Origin: Holothuria scabra
Lineage: Eukaryota > Echinodermata > Holothuroidea > Aspidochirotida > Holothuriidae
Assembly (NCBI GenBank): GCA_037179385.1
Contig: CM074196.1
Coordinates: 29,595,986 to 29,659,985, forward strand
DNA length: 64,000 nt
Direction: 5' to 3'
Below are positions 10,892 through 22,800 of this stretch, one piece after another. Each line of letters opens with the position of its first letter. The stretch's first letter is position 1. The position numbers were made by a program, and so were the translations under genes. The notes below the pieces were generated by a model that was given only the letters and a program-made list of their open reading frames with translations, ran no database searches and was not told the DNA's origin.

Positions 10892-13800
10892 CTGAGGAAA
10901 ATGTTAAAAGTGTTCAAAAATATGTTAATGCTAAGCGTTGACGATTAGCCAATGGCCCGGGAGGCAGTATGTTTCACGATTCTGAAAACAGCCGTTTCTA
11001 AAAGGACTGCCCCCGTAGCAACCTTTAAGGGCATGTCTTATTCTCCAAGTTGAGGGCTTAAAGATGACCTGTCGTCTCTTGTAAATGCAATAAAATCTAT
11101 GCCGGATTTTGGATGACATCATAGATTACCAGTGTCGTCACTTCGATTGGCAAATCGATCAGATACACTACCGATAAAGTCACGTCTGCGACGGTTCATT
11201 GAAAACGTTCGCATTATCGACGGTGAATCCAATCGGTTCACAATCGGATATAAAACAAGGATATTTGCGCCGTCATTCAGAATTCGGCACAGTGTTTACT
11301 ACATTTTCATGAGACGACAGGTCGTCTTTAACACCCGCAACAAGGGAGTATTGGTATATCACTGAAATATGCATAAGACATTTTTCATTTGAAAAGGCGC
11401 TACACAAAAAGAATGCTGTAAAGTAATGTTTGTTTCTCCTTAAAGGTAGATACTTCTCCTTCCAGGTATCCAATTCCGATTGTCCAAACCACGGAGATCC
11501 TATACATGGACAGGGCATACTCCACGGTAGATTGTCGCTACCGTAACCTACGTGTGAGAAAAGCACACCAAGATGGCCGTTTGCTATGGTTATGTGTGAA
11601 AGTTTGGACTTGCTCAATTACATCACCATATTTTGCAAGGAACTTGAAATATTTTTGAAATATGGCAAGATAAGGTCAAGTTTTCACTTTACTAATTGCA
11701 GGAATATGATATTGTTTCCCATTTAAGTTTAACTTTTATTTAAAGTACTACAGAGTCGTCTTCAGATCAGCCGATTTATAACTTCACGGCGGCCATCTTA
11801 GTGCGCTTTTTTGTCCCAGTCGGTGGCGACCATCTACGGATAGGACGCACACGTTGCATGCTCTGTCCATACATATAAGTCCGTGGTCCAAACCTAGTTA
11901 ATTCTAGTTCTCCTACATCTCCGCATCTTCAAAACCTGTTGCTGTTAAACAAACTCTTTTGACTATACTTCAAGTAACAGCGGTGATCAAAGGGAATTAG
12001 CAGATCTTGTTTGATTAATGAAGGGTGACTTACGTGCAGGACTGAAGCTAGAAAACAACTTGGCGTCATTCAGGCGCGTAGCCAGGATTGTTTCATGGAG
12101 GGGGTGATCTATAGGCGAATTGATAGGGTCCTCCACCCTTAAATTGCGTTAATTTTACTGGCTACATACAAAGGTAAGCCCTCTTATTCAGTGGAATTGA
12201 TGGAATCAAGAGGTTTTTTCACTGTACAATCATCATTTGGGAAGAATACAGCTGATGGACCCCAGTTATGGCCGTTTTAATCAGGCAATCACTTGACTGA
12301 TCGAATTCTTCTATAGAAGTCGTGCAACGAAATCACTTTTTTGGGCGTCTCTCTATACTTTACCGTCCGGACGTCCATTGTACATCAATTGTTACTAAGG
12401 TGCTGTCGTTAGGGTGTATCGGTAACACACCTAATGCGCATGGTCTGTGACGTCCAGTATGTCAAATCGAAATGCGTAGACGTACAAAACCTCTATAGAC
12501 ACACAAGTAGACATACTTACAAGATTATCAAAAAGGTTCCAAAGCTTATCCCTCCTCTGATTACCGGGCAACAGGCGGGAGACGTTAATTCCATTAGCTT
12601 GGATAAAGAAAATACATAAATATTTATTATTATAATTTTCTCTATCGGTTATGCATAGAGAAAGACGTACTCAGACCAGGGAACTGTTACTCAGAATAAG
12701 AGATCCCCTCTCAGTACATATATTATGTAAAAGTGTCAGTGTAACCATTGCGATAAAATTCAAGCTGCTTTGGTTTCCACAACGTTTGAAACACTTTCTT
12801 GTCTTTTCTTAATGTGTTCTGAGGTTAAAAAGTCGTTAGTGACATAACAGGACCCTTAGACGATATTCGACTTTCATTTTACACACCCATCTAATCGTTT
12901 CTTAGATCAAGATAATTGAGACCATCTTCCGTATAAATTTGTCTAATGCTGTGGCACATATTTATCTTTATTCATTTTATGCAACTGAGGGCAGACAACC
13001 AAACAGAGAGACAGACAGATAGACAGACGAACCCGTAGATAGGGGAACGGAAGGATGATGAATAGATGGTTACTCTAAGCTCACACCGTATGTACTGAAA
13101 ACCATCACGGAGAGCAAGCTGCCCAAATGAATTGTATTATTTTATTTCAGGTGCTGATTACAGAAAATCACAGGTTTTAAGGATAATTATTCAATAAAGG
13201 CCAGGGTTACCAACGAGCCAACAAGGTAAGCCTCCGAATACTTTCGATGAAAACATAAAGCATTATAATGTTTCTGGAACAAAAACTTTGAGATATAACA
13301 CGTGGCAATACTTACAAACACTTCTTCAGTTGTTTCGTTAGAGAAGCCAGTTACATGTAGTGTATCCTCTTGGAGTTCACTCCCGCATATAAGTGTAACA
13401 TATGTTATTCTGAAATCAGAGAAGAGGTAAGCCACACTACTAAATATGCTGAATATGTAACTAATTTCTACAGAACGTGGCGCTTCAGTGGCTCCACTAA
13501 GCTTTCGTAGCAGGGATTTTTTATCGTTGCGGTCTGTTTCACGAAAAAGCATGCCCCTTTGACTGTTCCTTCTGAATTGGTTTGGTGAAACAGTTGGGAA
13601 GATGAAATAAGTGGAAAAATAAAATATATACTTAATAGGAAGTCTACAGAGAGGGGCATTTTTTGTGGGATCTCGAGTCAATCCGAGAAAAGCAAACCAC
13701 ACATTGTAATCATTCACTGCGCGGCTGGTTGGCTGATGACAATATGTGACAACGATAATATGACTCAAAAGATTCGATTCCTAAATATTGAGTTTTGACC

Positions 13801-16800
13801 CAACATAAGACGGCGAGATAACAGCTGACAGTGATGTATCAAGACTTAAGCCCACTGTGGTGACTTGCAATCATGGGCGTTGATTTGATGGAAGGAGGGG
13901 ACATGTCCCCACCACTTTTTGAGTGGATGGGACACTGACGTAAAAATCCCCTCCCCCGCTTTTTGTGACATGAAACTTAAAAGCCATGTATAACCAAAAG
14001 TAAAAAAGACATACGTGTAGGTTATGTACGGTGTTTTCAAGCGATTACGATCGATTTTCAGTATCAATTGACAATAATTGCGCTGGCCGATATTTTACAT
14101 TGCTGCCAGCATGTTTACATCACCAATTATCAAAATTTTCGCATGTTGGCAGTCGCATTTATGTTCTTCTTATCAGTTGCATCTCGAACATACATTTTTA
14201 TCGGTTTGTATAATTAGGTTGATTGTTCTTGTGCATAGGCCAGCAAACGTAGATGTGGAGGAACACCGCATTCAGAAATTTAAACTAAGAAGAACCCCTC
14301 CTCTGCTATGTGTAATAAAATGTGTAGTCTTTCGTGAATGACTGGGCAGCAGGCCAAAATTGGCAACTTCACATTTAAGAAAACTGAAAATATCTCGGTG
14401 CGCAGTCTGCATGCAACTTTTCCAGAAAAATAAATGATTTCTAACACAAAATATCGACACGCGCCCATCACCTATTCGTATAACGACTTGGTCATTTCGT
14501 ATATAGACCGTCATCAGAGAAACAAAATCACTCAAACGTTTGCTAGATAAAAGACTTCAATCTGGAATTAGAGGTACACCTCTATCCTTCGTCTGCAGAT
14601 TGTGTATGATGAGGTGTCGCACGAAACGATGACGGATGTGTTTCAATGTTTTTGTACCAACAATCTTACACAGGTATGCATCAGTGTCTCAGTAGCACCA
14701 GTGGGTGCCCCGCTTCTTCGATTTGCGAATTACCCACATTGAAGTGTGCGTTTGATTAAGTTATATCTTAATTTTAACTATTTTCATTACAAATGGTACC
14801 CAAGTTATCAGAAATTTCTCATAAATCCTTCGTAAGCTCTTACAATTTCCTTTGTGATTCTGAACACTCGTAGAGTGCACCCGATACTTCAATTCAGAAT
14901 CACCGTAGTCCGTAGCCCGTTGAAGTAATTACCCACACTTTCCAAACCATATTTTGAAATTTTCCCCGTAACTCCAAATATTGAAACAACTAGCACCATC
15001 TGGCATCTGAGCCTCATCCTCTTAGAAACATTACCAAGACAGGAGAAAAAGTTTAGGCCAGATGTCCCTCCGGTTGAAAATGAAGTCGACGCCCATGCAA
15101 CAGGTTTTAAAGTGCCTTCATAATAGGCGATCGCGACGCATGAACCAACAGTGCAAAAATGTCTGCATTCCATATCAAAAGCAATAGTGAATTATTTTAT
15201 GTTCACTTATTCACATATTTGTGATAAATGCAATTTATCAGTGATTCTGTGTGACATTAGGGAGACATCACGTGCTGTATACCTTTCTTGCAGAAATTTC
15301 TACACACTCCTTTTGGATAAATTGCTCAGAAATGTCGAAATATGAAATTGGGTCGTTTAAAAAATCGGACAGAATCATTGCAATGACTGAGGTACAGAGA
15401 GTTTTTTTTCTGACTGTATCAGTTTCACCAGTCATTCATAATTGAATTTTTCCAGTTCCCCGGAACGGGTAATTTTTCTGTTAACCTCATAGAACAATAA
15501 GAAAGATGACAGCCTAAAGATGGGGAAGGGGCGACCGAGAAGTCGCGCATTCTGGTTTTCCTGTGCTTCTCTACTTTACAAGCATTTTGTATAGACGAAT
15601 CCGGACAGATTGTGATGGTCTGATTTTAGTCGGCCATTACTGGGGTCCATCACCTTTAATCTTTAAATTTCCTTCCTTACCTGTTCCAAGGATGGTTGCA
15701 CACTTAAGTTTAACTTAATTTTCTCAACTTCACTGAATATGAAGATTCGAAATTCACGTAGACAATAAATGAAGACGATTAAAGGCTGATGGACACCACT
15801 AATGGCTGCCTACAGTCACTAAAAACAAGCGCTAATCGGATTCGTCTATACTTTGGTTAATAGATATGAAATAAAATTAAAGTAAGGCAGTTTGGTGTAG
15901 CTTTACGGTCCAGTTTCTAACCAAATGGTTTAAATCGAGCCGGTTACGGCCTTTTTCCCAGTTGTGGCTATCTGGTTTATTTGCCCTACTCTATTGCCTA
16001 TGCTAAACACCAAGCACACGGTAGGTTTCATTTTTAAGTCTTCGATAGGACCCGGCAAGGACTCGAACCCCTGACATTCGAAGTGAAATTAAAAATGTCG
16101 ATTAAAATTGAATGCACACAAAAGTAGCGGTATTTACACCATTTGTACTAACGGCAGGTTTTATCTCAATGGAAACATTGCACACTGGCTAAATTTTCTT
16201 TTCAAGGACCCCTCACTCTCTAAAAGTTTCAAGGACCCCTCACTCTCTAAAAGCTTTACAGTAAAAACACTCTTTTAAAATTAAAATTGGAGTCAACATG
16301 CATATTTCAAAACAATGAGGAAGGGGATTCCCCCGTCACTTTCCGAATGGACGACATTGATACCCCGCCTAGATCCCATACGGGTACCCTAAAGGTGCCC
16401 TCACATATACCGGCAGCGGCAGCGGTAATAGCAACGGCAATCTGGCATAGCTGTTCACATACGACGGCAAAAATTATTGCCGCATACGGCAAATGCTTTA
16501 CCGGATGATACTGACAAGAATTTGCAGCTTACGAATTTGATCCGTTATCGAACATGGAAGACATTGATGAGGATCTGATTTTCTTAATGGCAATGGCGTA
16601 CCAACTAGATCAGAATAAAGGGCGGAAGAAGAGAAGATGGTGGGTACACAATATTTTTAGGAGAAAGCTTTGAGGTTACACAGTTGCTAAAGATAATTTG
16701 CAATCTGGCAACGACAATGAATCGCTTCAGGAGCGATTCCATTTTTGCCGGATGGGGTATTCATCAATTGCCGGACAGCCGCATTGCTGTTGTCATGTCA

Positions 16801-19800
16801 GTGTGAAAAAAATCTTCATTTTTTTACATGAGTGAAATTTTTGCTGTTGCCGCAAATTTTGCCGTTGACGCTGCCGTATAAGTCTGAACGTACCTTTAGG
16901 TTGTCCCAGGCCTTGGAGGAACGTTCCACAGAAGCTGTAGAATCTACTCCCCTACCACATGCTTAAAATGAGACCTTTACCGCCGTTGTGCGTGATGTTT
17001 CACATAGGCAATGGAATGAGGATAACAATGTGGTATTCTAGATTTGGAACCCAACAACCAGACAACTAGTAAAGAGGACGTACATGCGCCGCTAGATTAC
17101 ACCAAAAGGGTTAAATTGACGAGTAAAACACTATCTACGCCAACCAACTAACTACAAGGTTAACATACATTGGGGCTTCTCCTGGTCTTCTCAATGGTCC
17201 AAAAAACATTAATATATCATATTTAGAGGTCTGTTGATCAAACAAAAGTTGTGGTAGAGGTTGCGCACTACCGATATTTTCTTCATTTTCTCTGTTCTCA
17301 TCAGACCTACATACCTGTGAACAAGAACAAAAATCAAACAAAACATGAGTAAAGACCACTGATTACTATTTTAACCATAGGATACCAACGAAGGTTATGT
17401 TACCCCGGGGATTGAGGTTCATGAGGGGTGGAGGTTTAGATGGGTCCAACACACCGTTAGGGGTAGCGGGGATTTTGGAAATAGTAATTTATTCGAGTTG
17501 TCCGACGCACCACAATACTAATATGTAGACTTTATGGGAGTAATTTGCTATATTTTTGCCAAACTTGCGATTTGGATTGGCTTTCGTTTTAATTGTTTGC
17601 TATATACTGTAGATTATGGCGAATATGACGTGGTCTTGGTCTAGAAGTTATCACACCGCGGAGCTGCTACGAAGTTCATGCAGAGCGGTGTTACTAGCAC
17701 CTCCCTTGTCCATGATCACAAATTTTCCTGCTATAAACAAAAGATGATGGCAACTTGACAAATGCAAGGAGGCTTGCTTTAGAAACGAGGTGATTTTTGG
17801 AAGAAAATAAAAGACATAATTACGAGAGTCGTCAATGCTGTAGTCACTACATTGTAAGCTCATTTGGCATTTAGGCTGGGATCATACCGTCATAGCATCT
17901 GCTCTTTTCATCCAGTGTAGAATGGAGCCACGCATAAACCAATACAAAGCTCTTAACTCTTACAGTCTTGTTTAGCGTTGAGCGGAATTGCGACGAGTAA
18001 AATCTTCCTTTCACTTCTCAGGTATTTGATGTTTGTGTTTTCTTTCATACTGTAAGTACTTCAAATTTTCCATTAATACAATCAGTTTCTTACCAAAGCG
18101 TCTTGGCATTTGCCTTGAGTGAATGGATAACACGGGTCAAAGGTGTAGAGACCACTGTCGCCGGGCATAGAGCTATGTTGGTACTGGAACCTACGGTGAG
18201 AAAAAGACAGATACTGAGGCCCAATGGTGGTTAGGGACCTTTGAGTCTATACTATCTCGTTGGAAGTACATATGCATAGGAAGCAGTGGGGTTCAGGGCG
18301 AAGAATGTTTTCGCCCCTATTTCAGAATAAAAAGAAAATTAAAGAAGTCTAACTTATGTGACTGCGAAGGCCCGGATGACAGTAACTATAAAACTCTGAC
18401 CCCGTCATACATAAAGAGCTAAGATCTGATCTCACGTATGATCTGCATGTAGAATTAATCTCCCTATAGTAGCATCTCACAAGGATGAAGGATCACTAGA
18501 CCGAAAATTTAAAAGAAACGAATACAGGTCATCGGGTTTTTTATTTAGGTCTCGCGAACCTTTTCTCATTTTCGTTCTCGAGGACCCTATTTTCTTCTAG
18601 GTCTCACGTGCCTTCGGTCTCTTGAACCCCTTTTGATTTTCGCTCTGGCGAACCTTCGGTCTTGAGAACCCTATTACATTTTCGTTCCCGCGGAAATTCG
18701 GTCTCGCGGGCTGTAACCTTCCCGTTTTACTGGGTCCAAACTAAGCGAAGTATGTGGTGAATGCGTCTTGATAAAGTAACTGCAGGGATACTAAACTGCA
18801 AAAAAGGAATAGTTGTTTCGTTACAATAAGTGCCATGAAATGCATGTAGCACGCATGCACGCATACTAACCCCGGGCCCGTTGACAGAGAAGGTTCTCGA
18901 GGTAGTCGAAAATTTTCCAGGGGACGAGATTTTTCTAGGGGAACCAATGTGTAAAATTGTATTGCTTAAATGGCAAACTTCAAACTCTCAGTGGATTATG
19001 GGGAGGGGTTAGAAGGGGTAGAGCCGCCGTCATCTCCCCAATCGGCAACACAAACACGTCCATGGTGATAATAACTTCATTGTGACCGTTTCTGTATCTG
19101 CTTCAAATGCCATTGTCTTTACCCACTCGATCACAACACCTATTTAAATGAGCAGACAAACTCATTAGTCTCATTTTCTTATGATTAGCTTCTTTTACAA
19201 CATTACCCTTCCATTCAATGATAGTGATACATTTTATCTGGCAATTGTTTGGTCATCTAGTAATTTGCTCATATTTTATTGAAATAAAAAAATATTACAA
19301 ACAAAGGCTCAAAAAGAGCGTCTGAGACCGCATCAATCAAGATGGTGGCGCTCAGCTAAATAGGTAAGGTTTTAGGGTAGAATGACATTTTTCCGAAATA
19401 AAATCACATCTATCGCCTCATCAACAACTTTCTCTCAGTTAAGCCCCCTCACTACTCGAAACGTCTGGATTTAGGCGTCTGGTAGTTTCTGATACGAATA
19501 AAAGCTTTCTTAAAGTTATCCTACTTTGATTTAGCCAGTGTTTAATCAATATAGCAGAAGTACCTACCAGGACGATTTGAATAAATCACAAACAACCTAA
19601 AACCTACAAGAGCTTGTGGACCTTCGCCCCTGAACCCATACAATGGCTTTGCCTCTGGACCCCACTATTGGACCTTAGGCCTTCCCTTGGATCCCATCCA
19701 TTAAAGCCTCGAGTATCGCCGCACTTTGCAATGCCACATGCAAAATCCTTGAGCACCCAGTGCCGCGTGCTTTCCCAGAAGTCTTGTGAAGCCACTGGCT

Positions 19801-22800
19801 AGTATATGCACCAAACAGTGCTGCCTATCAATTTAGTATTTTACTAAAATGTGGCCCGCAATGGGTCTGTGCCCGCTTTGATGACTGTCTTTATTCCGAC
19901 CGTCTTTGTTCTGAGCCCAACTTTATACACTTTACCAATTTCTACTTGTACCATTGTCAGTGTTATATGATAAGGGTTAGTAAGACTTTAAATTAGGGTT
20001 TAGGTAGACTGTTGAAGGAATGCTTTAGCTTGTGGGTAGCATAGGCCTATGGCCTTGCGGGACTATTTTGCTCGGAGGACGGTGACTTTTTGCCCGACTC
20101 CAGATGCCAATGTAGGACATAATCTCTGCCCGACTGAGGTACCGAAGTCGGTCCGATCCAGCAGGTTTGGACCAATAAGATGGGGTGTGTCCCGTACGGC
20201 CATCGGGTAGCATATGGTTTTCGGAAGGCCACGGTACAAACGAGTGGCAGTATGAATGTATATTCAGTTTCATACCCAAATAATATGGGAAAATACAAGA
20301 ACTTCAGCGTATACGCCTACTACTTGATAGGCCAAAGACGGCCAGTCAGACTTGGACTATACCTCGAAGTAATTGGATATTCCAATCCAAAATTAACAAA
20401 TTCCATTAGATATTATTTTTAGGATATGGAGACGTGCATTGAGTGACTTGAGGCTTCTTGGTAATGAAAGAGTGATAGCATTTCCAAAGAAAAACTGTTG
20501 AAACTGTTTCAACATTGTTTACAGTTCTCGACATATCTCTTTTCAAAGTTTGAACTAATGTTTCTGGGGTGGAGTAACTTGTTGGCTAATGCCTCTTCAA
20601 TCATGATGTGGAGTGAAGCAGAGTGTTGACATTTCTGTTGTTAATCCAATATGAATTATATCTTAATCACTCATCATGTAATTTACCGTTTGGCAGTGTC
20701 GTAATCGAGTCACTAGATTAGTGACTCGAGTCACCAGTCTTCAAACTTCTAAGTGACTCGAGTCGAGTCATTGACTCGAGTCACCGTACTATTTCAATGG
20801 ATAACTTACTCCTGAATTCTATCGAGTCACTATCATTTTGAGAGGACGTGACTCGAGTCGTGACTTGTTACAACTGTAAAACTGCTGATTGAAGGGGGGG
20901 GGGGAAGCAATCACTCCAACTTGAATTAGAAGAGTAGACTGTCACGTTTCAGGACTGGCTCTTGTAAGCCAATCATGCAACAATATTTTTGTTCCGCAAT
21001 TTTTAAATCCACTAACTGTTTGATTGACCTTGACAATGCAAACCTGACTGTGCAGCAGTAAGACTTTAAAATATTTATGAAAGATAACTTAAGTGAAAAG
21101 AAAAGGAATGAAAAAGAAAATAAAGGTAGATATTTAACTGTTGCTTCATATTAAGTTTGGAACGAATGTTTTTGCCCTTTAATAATTTAATTCCAAAATA
21201 ACATCCTCAGGACATCCTATTATTTCATCTGTCCTTGAAAAGAAGGTTGTCAAAACATATTAGAGAAACATGTCTGGTACAGTATATTCCTTCTCAACAA
21301 AATTTATCTCATGTTACGATGCATCACAAAATATTTCATGTATTTTGACGGGAACAGTGCTATTTTCAGGGTTCTCAATGCTCAGGTTCAGGCTACATAT
21401 CAATTCATACCCAACTTCGTTATATCCATTGTACGAGACCTTTATTCGACCTAGGTCTATATGCAGGTCTCAAGTCAAAAGAAAATCTAAAATAAATATT
21501 TAACAGCGTGAAAAATGAATTCTAATAGTCGAACTCCCATCGTCAAAGGATATTCTTCAGCTGAGACATAAAATGTTGAAGTTTATTCATTCAAAATGGT
21601 ACATTGCGCAATAGTTTGCGATGTCATCGTTGTTCTATTAATCAAATACAATCTTTGAATTTGTCTTCCTGAAAGTTACTGCACCTTGTGCCAAGTTAGC
21701 ACTTTCTCTCTAATCGGTCAATGTCATTAATTAAACCCTCTCGGTGATGTTATGCTAACAAAAAGGAAGTGCTCAAGTTCTTAAAAACATTTTTAATCTT
21801 AATGAGAAACAAAGCAGGTTATGTGAGTTGTGCAAAATGTAATTCAAAAATTATTGCGCAATGTACTAGTTTGTGTTAATTTGTTCATTAATTTCAACAT
21901 TTTAGCCTATATCCCAGCTTAAGAATTCCAAGACGGGGGTTAGACTGTTAGAATTATTTTTCACGCTGTTTAATATTAATTTTTGATTTTTTGCCTTTGG
22001 GTTTGAGGTACACTTTTTCTGATGTGTTATTGCAGATTAATAACGAATATTGGACGATAAAATAGAAGATTGGAGGCTACATATCGAAAAGTTTCGATCA
22101 CAAACCTCCCAAATACGTTCTAGTGTGCGGGCGCATTTTGCATTTTTAGGTTTTTCGCTTTATGTAGTATATTCGGAGTTGTGTTTGAAGGTCTGGCTTA
22201 ACTGGATTTGTGATGTTCATACTATTGCAAATCTAGTGAATGTTGATTGGGCAAACCCCTTAATTTTGTCGTTAATCACGTATTTATGAGATTTGATGTC
22301 TATGGGCTAAAAACTTTTTTCATAATTTAGAGGATTAACACTTATAGCCACAAATATATTGACACGGCTAATTCGCGTTTCTGGGAGCTGCATGTCACAG
22401 ATAACAGGAGGAAAAGTATTGGTTTTATTTGTATCTATATTTTTGTCGTAAAACGCGATAAGTAAAGGCATAAAATCATTAAAATGGCCCACTATTTTGG
22501 GGAAATTCCCCATATTATGACGTCACAAAATTTTGAAATCTTCAAAAATCATGTATTTCGAAAGAAAATCGGCATTTCATGAGTTCCTCTCACCTTGACA
22601 TTTCATTCCAAAGCATAATCGATTTAGCTTACCTTAATCAGAACATTGAAAATTTTTGATATAGAATGAGCAAATCATCGTTTTTGTACAATAATTTTCG
22701 ATATGAATAAGACAAACCTTGGAGTCGATGAACTGCCGGCGGCACCCCATAAATTGATAATCCCTTCATTGGTCTCGAAAGCACACGCATCGATCCTAGC

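Noticed and set aside
11131..11365. Opposite-strand ORFs with similar peptides (RRQVxF)
   Set aside because: They are the two arms of a DNA palindrome read in opposite directions.
13187..13315. Continuation KHYNALCFHRKY after copy 1 exon 4, with an acceptor TTGTTCCAG
   Set aside because: No donor gives the phase needed for the membrane exon, and there is no counterpart in copy 2.
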